From positions 1-32,344 of the forward strand of contig ONOH01000035.1 in assembly GCA_900319405.1 (NCBI GenBank): a DNA stretch of 32,344 bases. Reading direction: 5' to 3'. Shown piece after piece: positions 22,200-31,936 of this stretch. A program made the position numbers and the translations under genes. The notes under the pieces were generated by a model. It made no database searches. It was given only the letters and a program-made list of their open reading frames with translations, and was not told the DNA's origin. The stretch comes from an uncultured Bacteroidales bacterium (lineage in GTDB: Bacteria; Bacteroidota; Bacteroidia; Bacteroidales; UBA932). How positions within the stretch are numbered: the first letter of the stretch is position 1; each line of letters begins with the position of its first letter.

Positions 22200-25100
22200 A
22201 TGAGAAAAGCTCTAAAAAGCATTTTGCTCGCATTCACTACGCTGATTGCGGGCTCCGTCGCCTATGCTCAGGTGACTACGGCCTCCCTTAACGGACGCAT
22301 CACCGACCAGAAAGGAGAGACTGTGATTGGTGCGGCCGTTGTAGCCACCCACACTCCTTCCGGTACTATTTATGGTGCCATTACTAACTCCGACGGCCGC
22401 TATGTCCTTCAAGGCATGCGTACCGGCGGCCCTTACGTGGTTGAGGTGTCCTGCCTCGGTTACCAGACTGTGCAATATACTGACATTAAGCTTGCCCTCG
22501 GTGAAAACTATGTCCTGGACGGCACGTTGAACGATGATGTCGAAGCCTTGATGGAAGCCGTGGTGGTTGCCACTCCTGCTTCCCGCTTCGCCGCCACCAA
22601 GACCGGCGCTTCGGTCAACGTGAGCAACGACGAGATGATGGCCATTCCCAACAGCAGCCGCAGCATCAGCGCTCTCACCAAGCTGAGCCCTTATGCTTCC
22701 GGGATGAGCTTCGCCGGTTCCGACGGCCGCAGCACCAACTTCACGGTGGACGGCGCCAACCTGAACAACAACTTCGGCCTGTCGGCCAACCTGCCCGGTG
22801 GCGGCACCCCCATCTCCCTGGATGCCATCGAGGAAGTGCAGCTGGTGGTCGCCCCTTACGATGTCCGTCAGTCCAACTTCGTGGGCGGCGGTATCAATGC
22901 CATCACCAAGTCCGGTACCAACACCTTCAAAGGCACCGCTTACGCTTATTACAGTGACGAAGGAACTCGTGGCAACAAACTGATGGGCGAGCGCCTGGGA
23001 GACCGTCAGTACGAGCAGAACAAGATTTTCGGTCTTACCTTCGGCGGTCCTATCGTGAAAAACAAACTCTTCTTCTTCGTGAACTTCGAAATGCAGAAGA
23101 AGCCGGAACAGACCATCCAGTTCCAGACCACCGACAAGAACAAGATTGCCACTTTGGACAAGATTGCGGAAAAACTTCGCAAGGACTACAATTATGAACC
23201 CGGCTCCTATACGGATTATCCCGGCGGTACCGACAATATGAAAATCCTGGCCCGCCTGGACTGGAACATCTCCCGGGGCCACAAGTTGAGCCTGCGTTAC
23301 AACAATACCCGCAACAAGTACTGGTATGCCCCCAACGGCAACTCTTGCGACGACAGCTTCCGTAACAAGAGCTACAACCGCGCCAGCGCTGTTTCCCAGC
23401 CGTTCTCCAACAATATGTACAGCCAGCAGAACAATATCTGGTCTGTGGCCGGCGAGCTCAACAGCCGTTTCTCCAATGTGGTGAGCAACCGCCTCATCGC
23501 CACCTATACCAATATCAATGACCAGCGAGGTTCCAACTCCAGCCTGTTCCCGCACATTGATATTATGACCGACGGAGATCTCACCTCGGGCAACTTTGTC
23601 CCTTATACCTCCCTGGGTTATGAACTCTTCACCTACAACAACGGTGTGCTCAACAATGTGCTCAACATCCAGGACAACCTTACCCTCTATCTGGGTTCCC
23701 ATACGGTCACTGCAGGCCTGAGCTTCGAGAACCAAAGCGCCCGCAACTCCTATATGCGTAACGGTACCGGTTATTACCGCTATGCCAGCGCCGAGGATTT
23801 CCTCAACGGAAACCTGCCAGTTTCCTTCGTTTATACTTATGGCAACAACGATGTCGCCAATCCTGCCGGTGTCGTGGAATACAACCAGTACGGTGCCTAT
23901 GTGCAGGACGAGTGGAACATCACCCCTCGCTTCAAACTCAGCTACGGTCTCCGTGCCGATATGCTCGCTTTCAACGAGAACGCCCTGATGACCAACAACG
24001 CCATCAAGGCCATTGACTATGGCGGAAAGCACATTGACACCGGCAAGTGGCCCACCACCCGCGTACAGGTTTCTCCCCGCGTCGGTTTCAACTGGGACAT
24101 CAAGGGCGACAAGACGATGATTCTCCGTGGCGGTACCGGCCTGTTCCAGGGCCGTCTCCCGCTGGTGTTCTTTACCAATATGCCCCAGAACGCCGGTATG
24201 ATCCAGACCACCGTCAAGTATAGCCAGGGTCTGGGCAAGGACGCTGACGGCAATACCATCCTCAAGACCAACGACGATGTTACCGCCGTCCTCACCACCC
24301 TCAACGGAGGAAAAACCACCGGAGGTCACATCGTGACGGACAACGCCGAATACATCAAAGTGCTGGGTCTAAACACCAACGTCACGGCCGCTGACGGCCA
24401 GATTGGTTCGAAGGCCGATGTCAACGCCGTGGATCCCAACTTCCATATGCCGCAGATTTGGAAGAGCTCCGTGGCCTTCGATTACACGCTGCCTACGTCC
24501 TTCCCCTTTGTAATGACTTGGGAAGGGATGTTCAACAAGACCATCTGGGGTACCCGCCTTGTGAACTGGAACATCAACGAGAGCGCTCTCACCCAGCGTT
24601 TCAACGGCCCCGACAAGCGTCTGATGTACACCGGTAACTATACCTACGGCGAGCACAACGCTTACGTTCTTACCAACACCAACAAGGGTTACGGATACAT
24701 CTTCAACTACACCATCAAGATGACCCCTGTGCGTAACCTGGACATCACGGCTTCCTACACCCATACTGAGTCCAAGGAAATCTCCGGTATGCCCGGTTCT
24801 GCCGCCAGTTCCGCTTACCAGGGTCTTGCATCCGTGGACGGCCCCAACTTCCTCACCGTGGCCCGCAGCCAGTATGTGGTTCCCGACAAGGTATCCTTCA
24901 ATATCAGATACTACCTCGAGTCCCAGGGCCTGCACTTCGACCTGTTCTACACCGGCTATTCCGGTTATGGCAACAGTTACACTTATTCCAACGACATGAA
25001 CGGCGACGGACTTGCTCAGGATCTGATGTACATTCCCAAGACCAACGACGAAATCAAGTTCAAGAGCGACGATGACCGCAATGCCTTCTGGAAGTATCTG

Positions 25101-25499
25101 GAGCAGGACAGCTATCTGTCCAGGCACAAGGGCCAGTATGCCGAGGCCAACGCCGCCCGTTCTCCCTGGATCCACCGTTTCGACCTGAGTATCGCGAAGG
25201 ATTTCACCTTTAACATCGGCCGGACTAAGCACAACATCCAGGTGAACGCTTCCATCGACAACATCGGCAATATGCTCAACAGCAAGTGGGGTGTTCACGC
25301 CCTTGACGTTTACAGCGCCGGTTCCAACACTGGCTCCATCAGCCCCCTCAAGTACGAGGGTGTAGACGCCAGCAACACGCCCATTTTCTCGATGAACAAG
25401 GTTGACGGCGCTTATCCCACACAGACCTATACCAAGTATCTCAAGAACACTTCTGAGTGCTGGCACGTCCTGCTGGGAATCAAGTACTTCTTCAACTAA
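22200..25499 (+). CDS. Oar-like TonB-dependent receptor with carboxypeptidase-regulatory-like domain
   Basis: A 1099-residue outer-membrane protein. A signal peptide (MRKALKSILLAFTTLIAG, cleaved after AYA) is followed by a carboxypeptidase-regulatory-like beta-sandwich (residues about 24-115, NSDGRYVLQGM, VSCLGYQTVQYTDI). A plug domain follows (VDGANLNNNFGL, EEVQLVVAPYDVRQSNFVGGGINAITKSGTN), then a long beta-barrel ending in an aromatic outer-membrane signal (GIKYFFN). The plug wording and the FGGPIVKNKLFFFVNFE segment match the Oar family rather than SusC, and no SusD partner adjoins. Ligand is unknown; a peptide or protein substrate is often assumed for the family. It is monocistronic between two terminators. 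Confidence 0.9.
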   Translation: MRKALKSILLAFTTLIAGSVAYAQVTTASLNGRITDQKGETVIGAAVVATHTPSGTIYGAITNSDGRYVLQGMRTGGPYVVEVSCLGYQTVQYTDIKLALGENYVLDGTLNDDVEALMEAVVVATPASRFAATKTGASVNVSNDEMMAIPNSSRSISALTKLSPYASGMSFAGSDGRSTNFTVDGANLNNNFGLSANLPGGGTPISLDAIEEVQLVVAPYDVRQSNFVGGGINAITKSGTNTFKGTAYAYYSDEGTRGNKLMGERLGDRQYEQNKIFGLTFGGPIVKNKLFFFVNFEMQKKPEQTIQFQTTDKNKIATLDKIAEKLRKDYNYEPGSYTDYPGGTDNMKILARLDWNISRGHKLSLRYNNTRNKYWYAPNGNSCDDSFRNKSYNRASAVSQPFSNNMYSQQNNIWSVAGELNSRFSNVVSNRLIATYTNINDQRGSNSSLFPHIDIMTDGDLTSGNFVPYTSLGYELFTYNNGVLNNVLNIQDNLTLYLGSHTVTAGLSFENQSARNSYMRNGTGYYRYASAEDFLNGNLPVSFVYTYGNNDVANPAGVVEYNQYGAYVQDEWNITPRFKLSYGLRADMLAFNENALMTNNAIKAIDYGGKHIDTGKWPTTRVQVSPRVGFNWDIKGDKTMILRGGTGLFQGRLPLVFFTNMPQNAGMIQTTVKYSQGLGKDADGNTILKTNDDVTAVLTTLNGGKTTGGHIVTDNAEYIKVLGLNTNVTAADGQIGSKADVNAVDPNFHMPQIWKSSVAFDYTLPTSFPFVMTWEGMFNKTIWGTRLVNWNINESALTQRFNGPDKRLMYTGNYTYGEHNAYVLTNTNKGYGYIFNYTIKMTPVRNLDITASYTHTESKEISGMPGSAASSAYQGLASVDGPNFLTVARSQYVVPDKVSFNIRYYLESQGLHFDLFYTGYSGYGNSYTYSNDMNGDGLAQDLMYIPKTNDEIKFKSDDDRNAFWKYLEQDSYLSRHKGQYAEANAARSPWIHRFDLSIAKDFTFNIGRTKHNIQVNASIDNIGNMLNSKWGVHALDVYSAGSNTGSISPLKYEGVDASNTPIFSMNKVDGAYPTQTYTKYLKNTSECWHVLLGIKYFFN

Positions 25500-25520
25500 C
25501 AGCCTGACTGACTGATTGAG

Positions 25521-25545
25521 GAGGTGGCCGATGGCCACCTCTTTT
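25521..25545 (+). terminator. Intrinsic terminator after the TonB receptor gene
   Basis: GAGGTGGCC (25521-25529) pairs perfectly with GGCCACCTC (25533-25541) around a 3-nt loop, followed by TTTTGTTTT; 21 nt past the stop codon. Confidence 0.85.
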
Positions 25546-25619
25546 GTTTTCTCAAAATAGTCTCCATAACAGATTAGCGTGGCCTTGTGTCGCGCTTTTT
25601 TTCTTGTAGAAAAAATATC

Positions 25620-25627
25620 TATCTTTG
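25620..25627 (+). promoter_or_regulatory. -7 box of the exported nuclease operon
   Basis: TATCTTTG (TAnnTTTG), 25 nt upstream of the ATG at 25652. No convincing -33 element is seen. Confidence 0.55.
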
Positions 25628-25651
25628 TAATTGATAATTAAGAAAATTGTC

Positions 25652-27109
25652 ATGAAATTCCGTTTTCTGTTCTCTGTGCTGATGCTTGCCTCGCCGCTGG
25701 CTTCCTGTGGAAAGGACAAGTCTTCCGGAATCGACGGGGGTAGTGCAGGTGGTGGTGTCTCCTCTCCTGTGCCGGCACTCATTCTCTTCCAGGATTTTAC
25801 CAAGGGGATGGGTGGCTTCACCGTGCTGGATAAGGAAAAGGGCGGCTTCAACAAGGCGGTCTGGATATACGATCCCCGGAATCCCCAGTACGGAGTCCAG
25901 GCAACGGCTTCGGACACTGGCGTCAACTACAAGGCTGAGAGTTGGCTCGTCTCCCCGGAGATAGACCTCACGGAATACAAACAGTCTGTATTTCTTTACT
26001 TTAATCACGCTTTCGCTTATGTGAAAAAGGGGGTCGCTGCCGATTTTTTTTCCGTGAAAGTGAGTGAGGACGGGGGCTCCAGCTGGAAGGATTGTGAGAT
26101 TCTTAAATGGCTTGTGGACCATAGTTATTTTGAGCTGGCCCAGTCCGGGAATCTTCCTTTGGCAGCCTATACGGGAAAGAAAATAAGGCTTGCCTTCGTA
26201 TATGCCAGTACCACGGAGTCGGCTCCCACCTGGGAGATCCTGGACGTGACGGTATCTACGGATCGTCTCGCCGTACCGGAGGATGATCGTGGGGCAGAAT
26301 ACAAGGAAGTCCCTTCCTGGATGGAACTCCCTCAGGTGAAGAATCCGGAGAATTATTACGCGCATACCGCCATTCTGCGTTTTGACAGGGTGCGTAACTA
26401 TTCTTTCTCATACAATCCGGACGGCAAAGTGTCGAACTGGGTGGCCTATCCGTTGTATGACCAGTTTACCAAAAGTCGTGTCACCCGCTACGACAAGATT
26501 GTCACAACCAACCAGGCCTGGAGGTCCGATCCGTTTGTGAAAACGCCAAATGTGTCTTCAGGAGGAAGTTATAAATGGAGTACCTATGCTCCCGGTGTGG
26601 TGTTGAGTCGCGGTCACCAGATCCCTTCGGCCGATCGCCTGGGAGGTGCGATGGTGAATATGCAGACGTTCTACACCTCCAATGTCACCCCCCAGGAGTC
26701 CGGTTTCAATGGCGGAGTCTGGAGTAATCTGGAGACAGCAGTCAGAAAATGGAGTTCTTCCGCCAACAGTACGGACTCGCTATATGTGGTTACCGGATGT
26801 ATAACGGACAACACTTGTCCCAGGGCAAGCGACCACGACGGCGAAATGGTTTCCATCCCCAAGGCCTATTACAAGGCTATTCTGCGCTTGAGCAAGGGCA
26901 ATTATATCGGTGCCGGCTTCTATTTTGACCATATAATCAGCAGTAACGGTAACCAGATCAGCTCCGGCAGCTACAAGAACTACTCCTGTTCCCTCAAGGA
27001 ACTGGAAGAAAAAACAGGTATGGTATTCTTTGCCAACCTTCCTGAAGAAACGGCCAGGAGGGTCAAGGCCGAAAACCCCAGGAACAACTCCTTCTGGAAC
27101 CTGAAATAA
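25652..27109 (+). CDS. Lipoprotein DNA/RNA non-specific endonuclease
   Basis: A 485-residue predicted lipoprotein: signal peptide MKFRFLFSVLMLASPLASC with a lipobox cysteine, so surface or periplasmic. Residues about 50-205 form a beta-sandwich of the DUF5017/choice-of-anchor type (LILFQDFTKGMGGF, SWLVSPEIDLTEY). The C-terminal part is a beta-beta-alpha-metal nuclease of the Endonuclease_NS family. The active-site histidine is H322 in SRGHQIPSADR, and NMQTFYTSNVTPQ, FNGGVWSNLE and the VVTG strand follow. The usual D of the DRGH motif is S here. An upstream in-frame TTG (25631) is not needed as a start. It is the first gene of a co-directional run of exported proteins. Confidence 0.85.
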   Translation: MKFRFLFSVLMLASPLASCGKDKSSGIDGGSAGGGVSSPVPALILFQDFTKGMGGFTVLDKEKGGFNKAVWIYDPRNPQYGVQATASDTGVNYKAESWLVSPEIDLTEYKQSVFLYFNHAFAYVKKGVAADFFSVKVSEDGGSSWKDCEILKWLVDHSYFELAQSGNLPLAAYTGKKIRLAFVYASTTESAPTWEILDVTVSTDRLAVPEDDRGAEYKEVPSWMELPQVKNPENYYAHTAILRFDRVRNYSFSYNPDGKVSNWVAYPLYDQFTKSRVTRYDKIVTTNQAWRSDPFVKTPNVSSGGSYKWSTYAPGVVLSRGHQIPSADRLGGAMVNMQTFYTSNVTPQESGFNGGVWSNLETAVRKWSSSANSTDSLYVVTGCITDNTCPRASDHDGEMVSIPKAYYKAILRLSKGNYIGAGFYFDHIISSNGNQISSGSYKNYSCSLKELEEKTGMVFFANLPEETARRVKAENPRNNSFWNLK

Positions 27110-27140
27110 CGGACGATTGGTGTTAAAACGAGAGGTAATT

Positions 27141-28217
27141 ATGAATAAGAAGGCTGTATTGGCCCTATTGGCCGTCCTGCTCCTGCTGGCTCCCGTCCAG
27201 GGATGCGCCAGAAAGAAGGGCGGGAAGCACGTGATAGGTTTTTACAACGTGGAAAACCTGTTCAATACCACGCACGACAAGGGCAAGAACGACTATGAAT
27301 ACCTGCCCGACGGGGCCAATGAATGGAACGCGGACAAGTATCAGAAGAAACTGTCCAACCTGGCTCGGGTGATTGCCGATATGAAGGAGGAGAACGGTGT
27401 CTGGCACACCGTGCTGGGCCTGGCCGAAGTGGAGAACCGCGAGGTGGTGGAGGACCTGGTGAAGGAGCCCGCCATCGCCAGGGCAGGCTACCGGATCGTC
27501 CATTACGAAAGCCCGGACCGGCGCGGCATCGACGTGGCACTCCTGTACAATCCGGCCCGCATGAAGGTGCTGGACAGCGAGAGCATCCCCTTCGACTTTA
27601 ACTCCTCCATCCGCTTCACCACCTACAACAAGGAGGAACAGGCCGACTTCCGGACCCGGGATGTCCTGATGGTCCGCGGACTCATCGAAGGAGAACAGTT
27701 TGCCTTCTATGTGTGCCATTTCCCTTCCCGCAGAGGGGACAAGGGCCTGGACGTGCGGGCACGTGCCGCCGAAATTGTCTATCGGCACAGCCGGGAGATG
27801 GCCCGGAAGTATCCCGGTATCAAATGTGTCGTGATGGGGGATATGAACGACAATCCGCAGGACGAGTCTCTCGCCGGCTACCTGCACGGTCGCCGGACGC
27901 CTGGGGAAGTAAAGGAGGGGGATTTTTTCAACCCCTTCTGGGAAATGCTGGATGACGGCATCGGCTCCCTTTATTATAGGGGAGACCCCAATATCTTCGA
28001 CTGCATCCTGGTGAGCGATGCGCTGGTGGATGCCCCGGCGGGCAGTCTCCGCATCGTCAGGCAGGGGCTGAAGTACTATGGACGCGTTTTCGAAAAGCCT
28101 TATATGACCCAGCAAAGCGGCCAGTACAGGGGAACGCCTTTCCGCACGTTCTCCAACGGCCGCTTCATCAACGGCTATTCCGACCATTATCCCACCTATA
28201 TTCATCTTCAGAAGTAG
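27141..28217 (+). CDS. Exported endonuclease/exonuclease/phosphatase family protein
   Basis: A 358-residue protein with a lipoprotein signal (LALLAVLLLLAPVQGC). It has the EEP (DNase I-like) fold motifs in order: GFYNVENLF, LAEVENREVV (metal-binding E), CHFPSRRG (H), GDMNDNP (D, N) and NGYSDHYPTY (catalytic D-H). Substrate could be nucleic acid or a phosphoester; the family is broad and the substrate is not decidable from sequence. The gene starts 31 nt after the endonuclease stop and its stop abuts the next ATG, so it is probably in one operon; two neighbouring hydrolases suggest extracellular nucleic-acid degradation. Confidence 0.85.
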   Translation: MNKKAVLALLAVLLLLAPVQGCARKKGGKHVIGFYNVENLFNTTHDKGKNDYEYLPDGANEWNADKYQKKLSNLARVIADMKEENGVWHTVLGLAEVENREVVEDLVKEPAIARAGYRIVHYESPDRRGIDVALLYNPARMKVLDSESIPFDFNSSIRFTTYNKEEQADFRTRDVLMVRGLIEGEQFAFYVCHFPSRRGDKGLDVRARAAEIVYRHSREMARKYPGIKCVVMGDMNDNPQDESLAGYLHGRRTPGEVKEGDFFNPFWEMLDDGIGSLYYRGDPNIFDCILVSDALVDAPAGSLRIVRQGLKYYGRVFEKPYMTQQSGQYRGTPFRTFSNGRFINGYSDHYPTYIHLQK

Positions 28218-29846
28218 ATGATGAAAACCCTTCTGGCACTGTTGTTGGTTCTTGCGATGGCATCTCCCACCGAGGTGCCCACCGGTGGCATCAAAGGGAG
28301 GGTGTTCTCCCGCCTGGACAAGCAGGCCGTCGAGCGGGCCACCGTGGTGGTGATGCAGAAGTCCCGTACGCTGGCTGCGGTGGAAACCAATGACAAGGGA
28401 AGTTTCCTGGCCCCCGGCCTCCCGGACGGCCAGTATGTGCTGGTGGTGACCGCGCCGGGCCTGCTGGAAAACCGCCTCAAGGTGACGGTGTCGGACGGGC
28501 GCGTGAAAAACGTTTTCAACATCCTCCTTCAGGAGGTTCCCCACGTGGCCGATGACCATCCTGAGGCGCTGTTCGGCTCTACGGACATCGTGAGCAACCT
28601 GTCGCACTACTATTTCCCCGCTTTGCGCGACGCTTCCCGGGACGTGGAGGGAAGGGATTACTACCTGGCCGGCGTGCACCTGGACGGCCGGACGCTGCTG
28701 GGCTCGGCCCTTTCGGAGTCTTTTCGCAGGAGCAGTTTTTCGGAGGGGGCGCAACTGGGAGAGTTCTTCGGTGGCTTCAACGGGGCCGTGGGCATCGACG
28801 GCACGGCGTCGGCCTTCCGGAGCGGGTTCCGCACCAGCCTGTACAGCAACAACGCTTTCTGGTACGGCAGGGGACAGGCGTCCTTTTCTACCGGAGAGAT
28901 GCACGACGGCTGGGTGGTCTCCGTGGACGCGGGGGCTCATACGGCCGCCCTTTCGGCCGATGCCGGGGAGCAGTGGGGATCGGCCTATCTGGGGGCCGAT
29001 AAAATCGTGAACGCCACCAGCCGCTTCAGCGCCGCCTTCCTTTATGCCAATTCGCCGATGTCGTTCCTCCGCTACAGCTATACGCCTTCGGAGCGGACCA
29101 GCGCCTATCTGACCGCACTGGGAGAACTCACGCCCGGGAGTCAGCAGCTGCACCTGGCCGGGGGAATCAACAGCCGCCTTTCCAGCCACTGGCGGGTGAT
29201 GGGCGGGGCTGATGTACGCCTGGCCCTGCACGACCCGGACGACCGCCGGATGGAGGCCTGGGCCGGTGCCGCCTACCAACTGTCCCGCTGGGTGCTCAAC
29301 GCCGCCGTAGCGGCCAGTTCCCTGCATCAGCCGGACGGGAATTTCATCTCCTGGCAGGGCAAGGCCGGAGCGCAGTACCAGGCGGGTCAATCCCGCATTT
29401 GGGCCAGCGTGGGAGGGTTTCACTTCCGCGACGGGGAAAGGATGAGATGGTCCGGAGACATCAACTGGAGTTACAATGCCAACGGTTTCAACCTGCGCAC
29501 CACCGCCTATGCACTTACTCGTGACGACGGTTTGGGATATGGGGCCGAACTGGGCCTGCGCCTGCCCCTTCTGGTGGTCCCCAACCTCTTTTTCCAGGGG
29601 CTGGGCTGCGTGGGCAGGAACCACTATTTCTCCGGCGGTTTCACCTGGAACAAGGATGCCGCCTACGTATCGGCCGACTTGCTGGGAGACGACTCCCTGC
29701 TGTCCCTCAATTTCCAGGGCGGGAAGCTCTGGGTGAGGGGGCGCCATCGGCTGGGCCTGTCGGCCTCCCTTCGCACGCGTCTGTCCCGGACGGACCTTTC
29801 CCTTCCGCGCGTCAACTATCTCGTCAACTTATATTATAAGATATGA
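28218..29846 (+). CDS. Outer-membrane barrel-like protein with carboxypeptidase-regulatory-like domain
   Basis: A 542-residue exported protein. A short signal peptide (TLLALLLVLAMASP) is followed by a carboxypeptidase-regulatory-like domain (residues about 22-105, GGIKGRVF, VETNDKGSFLAPGLPDGQYVLVV). About 400 residues of alternating hydrophobic and polar strands rich in aromatic residues follow, ending in VNYLVNLYYKI, an outer-membrane type C terminus. It looks like a TonB-receptor relative that has lost the plug and much of the barrel. ATG codons at 28218 and 28221 are both possible. It starts right after the EEP gene and overlaps the M3 peptidase start by 4 nt. Function is unknown; a surface partner of the exported hydrolases is a guess. 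Confidence 0.7.
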   Translation: MMKTLLALLLVLAMASPTEVPTGGIKGRVFSRLDKQAVERATVVVMQKSRTLAAVETNDKGSFLAPGLPDGQYVLVVTAPGLLENRLKVTVSDGRVKNVFNILLQEVPHVADDHPEALFGSTDIVSNLSHYYFPALRDASRDVEGRDYYLAGVHLDGRTLLGSALSESFRRSSFSEGAQLGEFFGGFNGAVGIDGTASAFRSGFRTSLYSNNAFWYGRGQASFSTGEMHDGWVVSVDAGAHTAALSADAGEQWGSAYLGADKIVNATSRFSAAFLYANSPMSFLRYSYTPSERTSAYLTALGELTPGSQQLHLAGGINSRLSSHWRVMGGADVRLALHDPDDRRMEAWAGAAYQLSRWVLNAAVAASSLHQPDGNFISWQGKAGAQYQAGQSRIWASVGGFHFRDGERMRWSGDINWSYNANGFNLRTTAYALTRDDGLGYGAELGLRLPLLVVPNLFFQGLGCVGRNHYFSGGFTWNKDAAYVSADLLGDDSLLSLNFQGGKLWVRGRHRLGLSASLRTRLSRTDLSLPRVNYLVNLYYKI

Positions 29847-31849
29847 AACGTTTTATCCTTCTTTTTGCTGCATTTGCAATGCTTACAGCCTGTAAAAACC
29901 AACCTGAGAACATTTTCCTTCAGGAATGGGACACCCCGTACGGGACCGCTCCCTTCTCCAAAATCAGCGTAGATCAGTATCTGCCCGCTTTCCGGGCCGG
30001 TATTGAAGAGCAGAAGGCCAATATTGCGGCCATCATCGCCAATACCGAAGCCCCCAGCTTCGAGAACACCATCCTGGCCTATGAGAACGCCAGCCCCATC
30101 CTGGACAAGGTTCAGGGTGTGTTTTTCAACCTGTCCGAGAGCGATTCCACTCCCGAGATGCAGGCCATCGAGGAGGAAATCCTTCCCGAACTCACCGCCG
30201 CCGGAAACGAGATTCTGATGAATGAAGACCTCTTTGCCCGTGTAAAAGCCGTTTACGAAGCTTCCTCCACCCTTACCCGCGAGCAGCAGATGGTGGTGAA
30301 AAAGCTTTACCAGGCCTTCGAGCGCAACGGCGTGGGCCTGGATGAGGCCGGCAAGAAGCGCTTCGCCGAGATTTCGACCCGCCTGAGTACCCTTTCCCAG
30401 AAATTCGGCCAGAATCTTCTGAACGAGAACAACGCTTTCAAGGCCGCCACGGGCCTCACCGTGAGCGAGTACTATGACTTTATGTCCTCCTGCGACGACC
30501 GCGCCAAGCGCGAGCAGGTGTTCAAGGCCTATGCCGCCCGCGGCAACAACGCCAATGCCGATGACAACAACGCCATCGTCCTGGAAATCCTGAAACTCCG
30601 GGCCGAGATGGCCCGACTCCTGGGCTACCCCAACTTCGCTGCTTTCCAGCTTTCCAACAAGATGGCCGGAGACCCCGCCACCGTGGACAACTTCCTCCAG
30701 CCCATCATGGACGCCGCGATGCGCAAAGCCCGCCAGGAAAAGGCCGATATGGAAAAACTCGCCGGCCACAAGATCGAAGCCTGGGACTGGAGCTACTATG
30801 CCGAGAAAGTCCGTGCACAGAAATATGCCCTGGACGAGTCCCAGACCAAGCCTTATTTTCAGGCCGACAGTGTGCTGAAGGGCGTTTTCACCGCCGCCGA
30901 GCGCATCTATGACATCCGCATCGAACCCGCTCCGGAGGTGGAGGTCTATCATCCGGAGGTCAGCGCCTACAAACTCTCCGAACCCGACGGCACCCTCATC
31001 GGCATCTTCTACCGCGACTATTATGTGCGTCCCACCAAGCGGGGCGGTGCCTGGATGAACAACTTCCGCGACCAGTATATGGACGGAACCACCGATGTCC
31101 GTCCCATCATCGTGAACGTCTGCAACTACCCGGCTCCCGGCACCGATCCCACGGATGCCGTTCCCAGCCTCCTGACCATCGACAATGTGCAGACGGCCTT
31201 CCACGAGTTCGGTCACGCCCTTCACGGTTTCCTCTCCAAGTGCCACTACAGGAGCGTTTCCGGCACTTCCGTGGCCCGCGACTTTGTGGAAATGTTCTCC
31301 CAGTTCAACGAGAACTTCGCCTTCATTCCAGAGATTCTGAAGGAGTACGCCAACGACTACCGCAGCGGAGAGCCCATTCCTGCCCAGTTGGTGGAAAAGA
31401 TAGGGAAGTCGCTCAAATTCAACCAGGGCTTCACTACGGGTGAACTCTGCGCCGCCTCCATCCTGGATATGCGCTGGCACGAACTCTCCCTGGCCGAGCT
31501 GGAAGCCTTCAACGACCCCGCCGACATCCGCGCCTTCGAGCAGAAGGTCTGCGCCGAGATGGGCCTCATCGACGAGATCATCCCCCGTTACCGCACCACC
31601 TACTTCAACCACATCTTCAACAGCGGCTACAGCGCCGGCTACTACAGCTACCTCTGGAGCGAAGTGCTGGCCGTAGATGCCTGGGAGAAGTTTGAGGCCG
31701 ACGGTGTCTTCAACAAGGAGACGGCCGCCTCTTTCCGCTCTACCTTCCTGGAGAAGGGCGGCTCAGAAGAGCCGATGACCCTTTACCATCAGTTCCGCGG
31801 CGCCGACCCCGATCCCGCCGCCCTGATGCGCGCCCGCGGCCTGGAGTAG
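29843..31849 (+). CDS. dcp: M3 family peptidyl-dipeptidase (lipoprotein)
   Basis: A 668-residue zinc metallopeptidase of the thimet/oligopeptidase (M3) family. An N-terminal signal with a lipobox (LLFAAFAMLTAC) places it in the periplasm or outer membrane. The zinc site is H454-E455-x-x-H458 (FHEFGHALHGF) with E483 (DFVEMFSQ) as third ligand. The substrate-binding C-terminal segment has YRTTYFNHIFNSGYSAGYYSY, typical of Dcp. It removes dipeptides from peptide C termini. ATGA overlap with the upstream gene indicates translational coupling; a strong hairpin (31879-31912) follows the stop. Confidence 0.92.
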   Translation: MKRFILLFAAFAMLTACKNQPENIFLQEWDTPYGTAPFSKISVDQYLPAFRAGIEEQKANIAAIIANTEAPSFENTILAYENASPILDKVQGVFFNLSESDSTPEMQAIEEEILPELTAAGNEILMNEDLFARVKAVYEASSTLTREQQMVVKKLYQAFERNGVGLDEAGKKRFAEISTRLSTLSQKFGQNLLNENNAFKAATGLTVSEYYDFMSSCDDRAKREQVFKAYAARGNNANADDNNAIVLEILKLRAEMARLLGYPNFAAFQLSNKMAGDPATVDNFLQPIMDAAMRKARQEKADMEKLAGHKIEAWDWSYYAEKVRAQKYALDESQTKPYFQADSVLKGVFTAAERIYDIRIEPAPEVEVYHPEVSAYKLSEPDGTLIGIFYRDYYVRPTKRGGAWMNNFRDQYMDGTTDVRPIIVNVCNYPAPGTDPTDAVPSLLTIDNVQTAFHEFGHALHGFLSKCHYRSVSGTSVARDFVEMFSQFNENFAFIPEILKEYANDYRSGEPIPAQLVEKIGKSLKFNQGFTTGELCAASILDMRWHELSLAELEAFNDPADIRAFEQKVCAEMGLIDEIIPRYRTTYFNHIFNSGYSAGYYSYLWSEVLAVDAWEKFEADGVFNKETAASFRSTFLEKGGSEEPMTLYHQFRGADPDPAALMRARGLE

Positions 31850-31878
31850 ATCGTAAGAATGTTTTTTTCGCATAACAA

Positions 31879-31912
31879 AACCCCGAAAGTTTTTTGTCTA
31901 ACTTTCGGGGTT
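31879..31912. terminator. Bidirectional-type terminator hairpin after dcp
   Basis: AACCCCGAAAGTT (31879-31891) and AACTTTCGGGGTT (31900-31912) form a perfect 13-bp stem with an 8-nt loop. No T-run follows on plus. On minus the arm is followed by TTTTGTT, so it may stop transcripts of the tRNA-Ser side as well. Confidence 0.7.
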
Positions 31913-31936
31913 CATGTCACCTAAGTCACCCTCTTT

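Noticed and set aside
22212-24329. Long open frame antisense to the TonB receptor gene
   Set aside because: Covers a clear Oar-like receptor; composition rich in V/G/A/H, typical of antisense translation.
27165-29747. Long open frame antisense to the EEP and barrel-like genes (about 860 codons)
   Set aside because: Arises from third-position GC bias of the plus-strand genes; low-complexity composition and no domain.
29834-31612. Long open frame antisense to dcp
   Set aside because: The plus-strand frame has an intact HExxH zinc site and lipoprotein signal; the antisense product has no motif.
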